Positions 1-4,806 of a DNA stretch of 5,050 nucleotides are shown here, piece by piece. Source of the stretch: Candidatus Kerfeldbacteria bacterium (lineage in GTDB: Bacteria > Patescibacteriota > Patescibacteriia > SBBC01 > JACPUP01); the NCBI GenBank assembly GCA_016192205.1, contig JACPUP010000045.1, forward strand, positions 1 to 5,050. The letters run 5' to 3'. Position 1 is the first letter of the stretch. Each line of letters starts with the position of its first letter. A program made the position numbers and the translations under genes. The notes beneath the pieces are model-generated. The model searched no databases. It was not told where the DNA came from and saw nothing but the letters and a program-made list of their open reading frames with translations.

Positions 1-428
1 ACCGGTTTCTTATCCGGCGCTTTTTTGTACTTGAGGAACTGGTACCGGCCGAGGATGACTCCCTCGGCCAGGGCCTGGCCGTGGGGGTTTGGTTGGCGGA
101 GACTGACGGCCGGCAACGCGAACGCGAGGGTGGCAGCGCTGAACCGCTTGGCCTGTTGGGCGGCCTGGGCAGCCGCGCGGCGCAGGGATTCTGGGGTTGG
201 CTTCTCGCCCAGACCGAGCACGAGCACGCGTTTGCTCTTGAAAACGCCGGTGGCCGGCACGACGATGGCCTGGTCATCCTTGCCCTCAAACCGCGTGTCG
301 CGCAACGCATCAGCCATACTGTCCAACTGCTTCAAAGTCGCCCCAGGCCTTTCACCCTGTGCCAAGCAAAACACGAGCAGGTCGCACGCGTGCGCTTCAG
401 GTTTGTCCGTGGAAAACGAAAACTCCAT
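1..428 (-). CDS. pepA: Leucyl aminopeptidase (M17 family), N-terminal domain; 3' part outside window
   Basis: The first 142 residues of a cytosolic M17 leucyl aminopeptidase are visible; the gene runs off the left edge. M17 enzymes are two-metal, usually hexameric exopeptidases that remove N-terminal residues from peptides. The visible part is the non-catalytic N-terminal macro-like domain. It opens with MEFS, as I recall for E. coli PepA, has a beta strand around residues 66-74 (KRVLVLGLG), and carries the typical helix ALAEGVILGRYQF at 119-131 that leads to the catalytic domain. The metal ligands lie outside the window, so activity cannot be judged. The ATG at 428 is chosen because its N-terminus fits the family. 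An in-frame GTG at 518 would add 30 unconserved residues and start inside the hairpin at 488-528. No Shine-Dalgarno sequence precedes the ATG, and a promoter ends about 12 bases before it. The upstream gene is separated by a terminator, so this is probably its own transcription unit. Confidence 0.88.
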   Translation of the reverse strand, partial: MEFSFSTDKPEAHACDLLVFCLAQGERPGATLKQLDSMADALRDTRFEGKDDQAIVVPATGVFKSKRVLVLGLGEKPTPESLRRAAAQAAQQAKRFSAATLAFALPAVSLRQPNPHGQALAEGVILGRYQFLKYKKAPDKKP

Positions 429-440
429 AAAAGCGGAGGC

Positions 441-469
441 ATCATAGCCGAACGGAACGCCTTTGTCGA
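441..469 (-). promoter_or_regulatory. Putative sigma70-type promoter for pepA, near-leaderless
   Basis: On the minus strand, TCGACA (469-464) and TATGAT (446-441) each match the sigma70 consensus at five of six positions and are separated by exactly 17 bases. Initiation about seven bases downstream would fall near 434, leaving only about six bases before the ATG at 428. This agrees with the lack of a ribosome binding site. It is a pattern match only. Confidence 0.5.
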
Positions 470-487
470 ATCTCGACTGGAGAAAAG

Positions 488-528
488 GGCGTCGAGGGTG
501 CAGGCCGGAGTTGCACACACTCGACGCC
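488..528 (-). terminator. Intrinsic terminator after the PHP metallohydrolase gene
   Basis: A perfect 9-bp inverted repeat (GGCGTCGAG at 488-496 with CTCGACGCC at 520-528) encloses a second 5-bp stem (GTGCA at 498-502 with TGCAC at 512-516) and a 9-base loop. On the minus strand the hairpin is followed by CTTTTCTC (487-480), a usable U-rich tail. It begins about 30 bases past the stop codon at 558-560. The plus strand has no T-run after the hairpin, so it serves the minus strand. Confidence 0.65.
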
Positions 529-557
529 TCGACCCCTGCTGAGACCGACCCCACTGG

Positions 558-2540
558 TCACCGCAGGAGCACGACTTTTCGGGTCTGCCTGATCATCCGG
601 TTCGTGAGCTGGACGTAGTACACGCCCGGTGACACTGGCCGACCGGCAGCGTCGCGCCCGTCCCAGACCGCGTGGGCTGGGAGCGCCAGCTGGCGGTCGA
701 TCTCCAGCGTCCGAACGAACCGCCCAGCCACATCGTAGACGACCAGCGAGACCTCGGCCGGCTGACCAACCGAGAACGGCAGGCGGACTTCGCCCCGGCT
801 GGGATTCGGTTGGGGCGGACCCAGCCAGGTGCGGACGAACGGATCGCTCACATCCGTCGCGGTGGCCGGCCCGACCCAGAAGCCATTGGCGACGCTGTGG
901 TGGTCGAGCGTCGTGTGGGCCTCGAGGAGGAGCAGCGCGCCGGTAGAGAGGTCAGCGAACGCCTCAAGCGGGAAGGACGCGTCAACCGAGAATCCACTCA
1001 CCGGCAGGACGAGCGTGTCCACGGCCGTCGCAGTCGCCCGGATGAGCCAGACGCGGTCGAACGGTCCGAACTCGTCCGTGCTTGTGCCAACCATCTCCAC
1101 CTCGGCGCCGCTTGGGTCTGCCAACCGGCTCCCGACCGGCAGCGCCGAGCTGTCTGGCAGGCGGAGCTGCGGTACGAGCAGCGGCCCGTCGGTCACGACC
1201 ATCCGGCCGGCGCGCATGGCCGCGATGGCCTCGGCTTCGGTCAATCCGCCCGGCATGAGCAGCGCCGTGTGGATTTTCCCGAGCGCGTCGTCGTTCACGT
1301 TCACGTCATTCGGCGCTGCTGACACGACCCGTTTGAAGTTCCCGTCACCGTGGGCGTCTGACCCGCCGCAGAAGAACACGCGCCGAGCCGTCATCACGTC
1401 GCCGTTCGCGCGTTGCAGCACGAGCTGCGCGAGCCTGAGGTACTGGACCATGCCCGAGTCGTACTGGGCCGGCCAGTTCGGCACCTCCTCCCACGCGTCG
1501 AACGGGTCCACGTGGCTGGCCGAAGCATCGGCCGTACGCGTAATCCGCTGGTTGTAGAACTCGACGCCGAGGAAGTTCGGCGACTCGAGCGCAATCGCGA
1601 ACATCGTGTCCGGAACGGACGCAAGGAGGTTGTACTCGAACAGCTGGATGCTCACGGCCGGGTGGGCGAAGAACCACACCACATCCTGCGGTTCGGGAGT
1701 CTCGGCATCTTGCGTCTCCAGCGAGTCAATGATGCGCGGCAGGGTCCAGAGCTCGAAGCCCTGGTTGGCGGAGATGTACTCGGCGGGCGTCTTGAGCGGC
1801 CGAGTCAAGCCGAAAGCGATGAGGTGAATGACCCCATCCGGGAAGTCGTTCTCGAAGTTGTCATCGGCCGTGAGCTCGCCCCCGCGCATGAGCAGACGGG
1901 TCGGTGAACTGTAGGCGACAACATCGTTTCCCTGGATGAGCCACCGCGCATCGGTCATGGACTCGCCGTGGTCAGTGCAGGCGAACCCGTGGAGCCCGCT
2001 GGACGTCGCCCACGCGGCCATGTGCTGAATGGTCATGCCGAACTCGAACTGCGTGTCGGTGGCGAAGGTGTGTACGTGCGTATCGATCCGGTACCAACCG
2101 GCCGTAGTCGGCAGCGGCTCGGCCACGAGCACCTGATTCGCGTAGATGGCCAGGTGCGGGAACGGGTCGAAGAACCGCAGCTCCCACTCGAACTCACGCG
2201 TTACGCCGCTCGCGCCGGCAGCGATATCCAAGCTCCAGAGCGTGAAGTCGCTCGAGATGATCCGGTCATTCTCATCGGCCGCGATGAGCGACCGACCGCC
2301 GCCAGTCGTCTCGTACAGCCGCAGGTAGTCGAAGGAAAGGGCCGCCTCGTTGGCGTCCTTCACGTAGAAGGTCGCACGAATGGTCCCATCCTGCGTCCGG
2401 TACGGCATGTCGCCGCCTTGCTCTTTCGCGAACGTGTTCTCGTACTCGATGATCGGGAGGTCGCGCCGGAACTGCTGGGGAGCAACTGCCAACGCGACGA
2501 TGCTCGAGAGCATCAGGCAAATTATCAACGTGCGCCGCAT
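558..2540 (-). CDS. Secreted CehA/McbA-type PHP-domain metallohydrolase with C-terminal FlgD/T9SS-like Ig domain
   Basis: This 660-residue protein is predicted to be exported. Residues 1-20 form a signal peptide (MRR, hydrophobic core, ALAVA at the likely cleavage site). Residues of about 25-145 are probably a beta-sandwich region. A PHP metallohydrolase domain spans about 148-455, with candidate metal ligands H155/H157 (DTHVHT), D190/H191 (CTDHGE), E222 (GGEL), H239, H293 (AHP), E327 (GVEFYN) and D395/H397 (GGSDAH). It ends with AGRMVVTDGP (444-453), resembling the VTNGP signature of CehA-like proteins. A linker with NPSRGE (579-584) leads to a FlgD-like Ig domain at about 586-660, containing VYDVAGR, WDGRD and GVYYVQL, often found on proteins sorted to the cell surface. 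PHP enzymes cleave phosphoester or related bonds; the substrate here is unknown. The ATG at 2540 follows GGAGGG (2551-2546) with a 5-base gap. The gene lies 76 bases after the methyltransferase gene, has its own likely promoter, and ends before a terminator. Confidence 0.85.
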   Translation of the reverse strand: MRRTLIICLMLSSIVALAVAPQQFRRDLPIIEYENTFAKEQGGDMPYRTQDGTIRATFYVKDANEAALSFDYLRLYETTGGGRSLIAADENDRIISSDFTLWSLDIAAGASGVTREFEWELRFFDPFPHLAIYANQVLVAEPLPTTAGWYRIDTHVHTFATDTQFEFGMTIQHMAAWATSSGLHGFACTDHGESMTDARWLIQGNDVVAYSSPTRLLMRGGELTADDNFENDFPDGVIHLIAFGLTRPLKTPAEYISANQGFELWTLPRIIDSLETQDAETPEPQDVVWFFAHPAVSIQLFEYNLLASVPDTMFAIALESPNFLGVEFYNQRITRTADASASHVDPFDAWEEVPNWPAQYDSGMVQYLRLAQLVLQRANGDVMTARRVFFCGGSDAHGDGNFKRVVSAAPNDVNVNDDALGKIHTALLMPGGLTEAEAIAAMRAGRMVVTDGPLLVPQLRLPDSSALPVGSRLADPSGAEVEMVGTSTDEFGPFDRVWLIRATATAVDTLVLPVSGFSVDASFPLEAFADLSTGALLLLEAHTTLDHHSVANGFWVGPATATDVSDPFVRTWLGPPQPNPSRGEVRLPFSVGQPAEVSLVVYDVAGRFVRTLEIDRQLALPAHAVWDGRDAAGRPVSPGVYYVQLTNRMIRQTRKVVLLR

Positions 2541-2545
2541 GACTG

Positions 2546-2620
2546 CCCTCCACAGTCTGACCTCTCGACCCCATGCCGAAAGGCACTTTCTGTGCTACGC
2601 CTGCTGGGGCCGCCCGTCAA
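2546..2620 (-). promoter_or_regulatory. Putative promoter and ribosome binding site of the PHP metallohydrolase gene
   Basis: On the minus strand, TTGACG (2620-2615; five of six to consensus) is followed after 17 bases by TAGCAC (2597-2592; weak, three of six). The spacing and the TAGC form resemble the promoter at 4754-4782. Initiation would be near 2585, giving a leader of about 45 bases that contains GGAGGG at 2551-2546. The -35 element overlaps the stop codon of the upstream methyltransferase gene (2619-2617). Read-through from that gene is also possible because I see no terminator between them. Confidence 0.4.
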
Positions 2621-3081
2621 GCACGGTGACGCCGCAACGCTGCCAGGGCAATGCCGGCGGCCACCGACACGTTGAGCGATTCTTTCTGTCCATCCATGCG
2701 GATGGAAAGGTGCGGCGTGCAGGCCGCCAGCGCCGGCGGGGACACCCCGTCCACCTCATTGCCGACCACCAGCGCCACCGGCCAGGTCGGCTGCCAGGTT
2801 TCGATATCAACGCTCTGTCCGGTCTGCTCGAGCGCAGCCACGGTCACGCCCTGGCGTCGCAGCTCGCGGATGAGCGCCACCGTATCTCTCCGGTGCTCCC
2901 AAGCGACTGACGACTCGGCCCCCAGAGAAACTTTCTGTATGGCGGACCGAGGCGGCGCTGCCGTATAGCCGCAGAGGTACATGCTATCGACCCCCAGCGC
3001 GTCAGCCGTGCGAAACAACGCCCCAACATTGTGGAGCGAGCGGATATTCTCCGCGATGAGCGAGAAACGCGGCGCAGCCAC
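2617..3081 (-). CDS. SpoU/TrmH-family RNA 2'-O-ribose methyltransferase (SPOUT fold)
   Basis: This is a compact 154-residue protein consisting of little more than a SPOUT catalytic domain, which binds S-adenosylmethionine in a trefoil knot and methylates RNA ribose 2'-OH groups in the cytoplasm. All three SpoU motifs are visible: motif 1 NVGALFRTADALGV with N18 and R24, motif 2 VVGNEVDGVS at 105-114 with E109, and motif 3 IRMDGQKESLNVSVAAG at 127-143 with S135 and N137. The GYTAAPP (38-44) and SLGAESSVAWEH (52-63) stretches are typical of a short TrmH-like group seen in several phyla. No N-terminal L30e-like RNA-binding domain is present, so the tRNA or rRNA site cannot be named. The start is GTG at 3081-3079; its G is shared with the TAG stop of the dehydrogenase gene, and no Shine-Dalgarno sequence is seen, which suggests translational coupling. 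A TrmL-like role is possible, but the sequence does not resemble TrmL at its N-terminus. Confidence 0.88.
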   Translation of the reverse strand: MAAPRFSLIAENIRSLHNVGALFRTADALGVDSMYLCGYTAAPPRSAIQKVSLGAESSVAWEHRRDTVALIRELRRQGVTVAALEQTGQSVDIETWQPTWPVALVVGNEVDGVSPPALAACTPHLSIRMDGQKESLNVSVAAGIALAALRRHRA

Positions 3082-4094
3082 TAGGGGATCGTGACGACCG
3101 TTTTCATCCGATTCCCTTTGTACGCCGCCGAATCCTCGAACGCCTTCACCACGTCCTGGAACGGGTAGCGGTGGGTGATGAGCGACGTCAAGTCCACCTT
3201 GCCCTCATGCACGAGGTCAATCGCCGCCGGGAAGGAAAAGGCGCAGGTCCAGGAGCCGTTGAGCATCAGCTCCTTCTTCACGAGCTTCATCATGTTGAGC
3301 GTGGCCGGCGCTTCGAACACGCCCAGGACGTGGATGATGCCGTCCTGGCGGGTAATCTCAAGGCCGAGGTCCACGGTCTCGGCGCGCCCAACGGCCTCGA
3401 ACGAGACGTCCACGCCGAGCGGCGCGAGCCGGTCGAACTGCTGTTGGAACGTCCGCGACCGGCTGTTGAGCGCCGTATCGGCCCACCCTTTCTTCTTCGC
3501 AAAGGCGAGCCGGTGGTTGAGCACGTCAATCCCGATGACGCGCGCGCCCGCCGCCTTCAGGACCTGGTCGAGGAGGATGCCGATCGGTCCCTGCCCGATG
3601 ACGGCGACCTTCTGCTCGAGCAAAAACCCGGAGTTGGCCGCTGCGTACAGTGCGATGGTCAGCGGCTCGACGAGCGCAGCCACATCGTACGGCATCGAAC
3701 GCGGAATGCGATACACGAGGTCGGCCGGAATGGCCAAGTATTCGGCGAATGCGCCTGGGCGGTGGAGGCCAATGACCGACCGCTTCACGCACAAATTGTA
3801 CTTCCCCCGCAGACAGAAGTAGCACTTGGCGCACGAGACGTTGTGCTCGGCTATGGCGTGCTCGCCGACGCGCCAGCCGCGGACGTGCTTGCCCACGGCC
3901 GCCACCTCGCCGGAGAATTCATGGCCGATGATGGTGCCGGGCTTCACGTCCGTACCGCCGTGGTAGATGTGCAGATCCGTGCCGCAAATCCCTACTGCGC
4001 GGATCTTCAGGAGGATTTCGTCCTCGCCGATGTGCGGCTTCGGCACGTTCTCAATGGCGATTTTTCCTTTGCCGCGAAAAACAGCTGCCTTCAT
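3081..4094 (-). CDS. Zinc-dependent medium-chain alcohol/polyol dehydrogenase (sorbitol/threonine dehydrogenase-like)
   Basis: This 337-residue protein is a complete MDR-superfamily dehydrogenase, a cytosolic enzyme oxidising an alcohol with NAD(P)+. The N-terminal GroES-like domain (about 1-150) has the catalytic zinc ligands C37 (GICGTDLH) and H58/E59 (GHEFSGEV), and E143 in LVEPL. The structural zinc lobe has the four cysteines C88, C91, C94 and C102 (C-x2-C-x2-C-x7-C). The Rossmann domain carries GQGPIG at 167-172, and D190 ends the second strand, which favours NAD over NADP. The C-terminus (NRMKTVVTIP) is family-typical and length is normal. The substrate could be sorbitol, another polyol, threonine, butanediol or a similar secondary alcohol; motifs alone do not decide. 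The ATG at 4094 gives the canonical MKAAVF start but has no clear Shine-Dalgarno sequence. The stop overlaps the start of the methyltransferase gene by one base, so the two are probably co-transcribed. Upstream lies the repeat-rich region at 4101-4220. Confidence 0.9.
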   Translation of the reverse strand: MKAAVFRGKGKIAIENVPKPHIGEDEILLKIRAVGICGTDLHIYHGGTDVKPGTIIGHEFSGEVAAVGKHVRGWRVGEHAIAEHNVSCAKCYFCLRGKYNLCVKRSVIGLHRPGAFAEYLAIPADLVYRIPRSMPYDVAALVEPLTIALYAAANSGFLLEQKVAVIGQGPIGILLDQVLKAAGARVIGIDVLNHRLAFAKKKGWADTALNSRSRTFQQQFDRLAPLGVDVSFEAVGRAETVDLGLEITRQDGIIHVLGVFEAPATLNMMKLVKKELMLNGSWTCAFSFPAAIDLVHEGKVDLTSLITHRYPFQDVVKAFEDSAAYKGNRMKTVVTIP

Positions 4095-4100
4095 ACGGGG

Positions 4101-4196
4101 AACGAGTACCGAATCATGAATAGTGAATGACGGTGGGTACCCATCGTCGCCAGTGTATGTTCCTCTTGGTTCATTGTTCGTGATTCACGATTCACC
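4101..4196. repeat. Opposed heptad-repeat arrays around a 40-bp centre
   Basis: Four consecutive 7-bp units of the form nnYGAAY (one deviates) run along the plus strand at 4101-4128, for example CATGAAT then AGTGAAT. Four more of the same form run along the minus strand at 4196-4169, for example GGTGAAT then CGTGAAT. The 40-bp gap (4129-4168) holds a palindrome. The inner 18 bp of the arms (4111-4128 and 4169-4186) form an inverted repeat with 14 of 18 matches. GC is 39 of 85 over 4111-4195, lower than in the neighbouring genes. The short heptads recall the tandem heptamer repeats known from cyanobacterial and other intergenic DNA, but I cannot assign a family. Confidence 0.6.
4129..4148. repeat. 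20-bp palindrome centred on GGGTACCC
   Basis: The 20 bases GACGGTGGGTACCCATCGTC are self-complementary at every position except one pair (G at 4133 with T at 4144), which is a wobble pair in RNA. The centre is between 4138 and 4139. It lies at the start of the 40-bp gap between the two heptad arrays. It could be a dimeric regulator site or the top of an RNA stem. Confidence 0.6.
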
Positions 4197-4220
4197 GTCG
4201 CCAGTATACCGCTGGCGACG
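4145..4220. repeat. Three copies of CGTCGCCAG, the last two forming a hairpin
   Basis: CGTCGCCAGTGTAT (4145-4158) and CGTCGCCAGTATAC (4196-4209) are direct copies starting 51 bases apart and matching at 12 of 14 positions. A third copy of the 9-mer is inverted at 4212-4220 (CTGGCGACG) and pairs perfectly with 4196-4204 across a 7-base loop. No T-run follows on either strand, so this is not an ordinary terminator. The arrangement suggests a multi-site operator or a repeat-element end. Confidence 0.6.
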
Positions 4221-4231
4221 ATTCTCAACAA
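4203..4231 (-). promoter_or_regulatory. Candidate promoter for the dehydrogenase-methyltransferase pair
   Basis: On the minus strand, TATACT (4208-4203; five of six to consensus) lies 17 bases after TTGTTG (4231-4226; only three of six). Initiation near 4196 would give a leader of about 100 bases carrying the palindrome and heptads. A second -10-like hexamer, TACACT (4157-4152), sits in the other copy of the repeat, but its -35 is poor. Either could be used, and the weak -35 elements would fit a promoter needing an activator. Confidence 0.3.
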
Positions 4232-4236
4232 GAATG

Positions 4237-4263
4237 CGCCGCCCGACGGGAAGCCGGGCGGCG
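4237..4263 (-). terminator. Intrinsic terminator after the 141-residue membrane protein gene
   Basis: A perfect, all-GC 9-bp stem (CGCCGCCCG at 4237-4245, CGGGCGGCG at 4255-4263) encloses a 9-base loop. On the minus strand it is followed by GCATTCTTGTT, a moderate U-rich tail. It lies about 27 bases after the stop codon at 4290-4292. The tail is interrupted, so termination may be partial. The plus strand after the stem is A- and G-rich, ruling out that direction. Confidence 0.6.
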
Positions 4264-4289
4264 AAACGCGAAAGCGCTTGGACTGGCGG

Positions 4290-4715
4290 CTAACGCCAGA
4301 TGAGGTAGGCGGCGATGAGACCCGCATTGGCGACGAGCGGCACCCGCCAGAGCCGCCACGAGGTCAGGGTCAATCCGTAGAGGGGGCGCAGGGCAATCGG
4401 GACGACGGTCAGCGTCCCGATGGAGGCGGCCAACGCTCCCCCGAGGTGGACCGGCGACTCCGGCAGCCAGGCCAGCGCCATCCCGAAGAGCGTTATGAGG
4501 ATGGCGAGGAACACCTCTCCGTTGGGGTACACTTCGCGATCCTGCAGCGCCGCCGCCAGAAGAATAAACGCGTACAACGTGACGGCCAGGCCTTGGGCAT
4601 CGCCAAGAGCCCTGTGCATGATGAGCCCGAGCACGCCGAGCCCGAGCATCGATCGCCAAAATGACCGGAACGTCAGCGGGGGCCGGAGCGCTCGCTCGCT
4701 TTTGCGGTGCGCCAT
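4290..4715 (-). CDS. Small polytopic membrane protein of unknown function
   Basis: I do not recognise the family. The 141-residue protein has a basic N-terminus (AHRKSERALR, residues 2-11) and about four or five hydrophobic segments: roughly 23-38, 42-57, 68-84, 91-109 and 125-140. Positive residues at the N-terminus suggest it stays in the cytoplasm. Between the second and third segments is QDREVYPNGE (58-67), the most polar loop. No cysteines, catalytic motif or signal peptidase site is evident. The ATG at 4715 is chosen because GGGAGG (4727-4722) precedes it by six bases; a longer frame from a GTG at 4763 would start inside the -35/-10 region of the promoter. It is followed by a terminator. 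Upstream is another small membrane protein with no clear terminator between them, so the two might share a membrane-related role or a transcript; that is speculation. Confidence 0.7.
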   Translation of the reverse strand: MAHRKSERALRPPLTFRSFWRSMLGLGVLGLIMHRALGDAQGLAVTLYAFILLAAALQDREVYPNGEVFLAILITLFGMALAWLPESPVHLGGALAASIGTLTVVPIALRPLYGLTLTSWRLWRVPLVANAGLIAAYLIWR

Positions 4716-4721
4716 CGTGCG

Positions 4722-4782
4722 CCTCCCTTCTGTGGAAGAGCAAACCTGGCCGCACGCTAGCACTCCCCACCCGCACGGTCAA
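4722..4782 (-). promoter_or_regulatory. Promoter and ribosome binding site of the 141-residue membrane protein gene
   Basis: On the minus strand, TTGACC (4782-4777; five of six) is followed after 17 bases by TAGCGT (4759-4754), which carries an upstream TGC that makes an extended -10 (TGCTAGCGT). Initiation near 4747 gives a leader of about 32 bases with GGGAGG at 4727-4722. This places the true start at 4715, not at the upstream GTG (4763). Confidence 0.55.
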
Positions 4783-4806
4783 GTTGTTCGGGTCAGCACC
4801 GCGGGG

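Noticed and set aside
429..518. Extended N-terminus of the aminopeptidase from the GTG at 518.
   Set aside because: It would lie in the terminator hairpin, and the MEFS start at 428 already matches the family's N-terminus.
672..1322. A 216-codon open frame on the plus strand, with further long frames at 829-1557, 1413-1907 and 1968-2675.
   Set aside because: They lie antisense to the PHP metallohydrolase gene, which has clear domains. Their translations are arginine- and proline-rich with no recognisable motif, as expected of shadow frames in GC-rich DNA.
2541..2616. Terminator between the methyltransferase and PHP genes (TGCC-TTTC-GGCA stem near 2575).
   Set aside because: The stem is only four base pairs and has no following T-run.
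3171..4130. A 319-codon open frame on the plus strand.
   Set aside because: It is the antisense shadow of the dehydrogenase gene, with no family signature and no suitable ribosome binding site.
4196..4220. Perfect 9-bp hairpin considered as a terminator.
   Set aside because: No T-run follows on either strand, and a better terminator for the upstream gene lies at 4237-4263.
4101..4220. Repeat region considered as a CRISPR array or an insertion-sequence remnant.
   Set aside because: Units are only 7-14 bp with no regular spacers, no transposase fragment is present, and I see no flanking target-site duplication.
4716..4763. Extended N-terminus of the 141-residue membrane protein from the GTG at 4763.
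   Set aside because: The start would fall inside the -35/-10 spacer of a good promoter. The ATG at 4715 has GGGAGG at six bases, and the extra 16 residues look unlike a protein N-terminus.
4225..4782. A 185-codon minus-strand frame overlapping the 141-residue membrane protein gene.
   Set aside because: It is in another frame, is rich in arginine, alanine and proline without membrane segments, and would run through both the promoter and the terminator assigned to the real gene.
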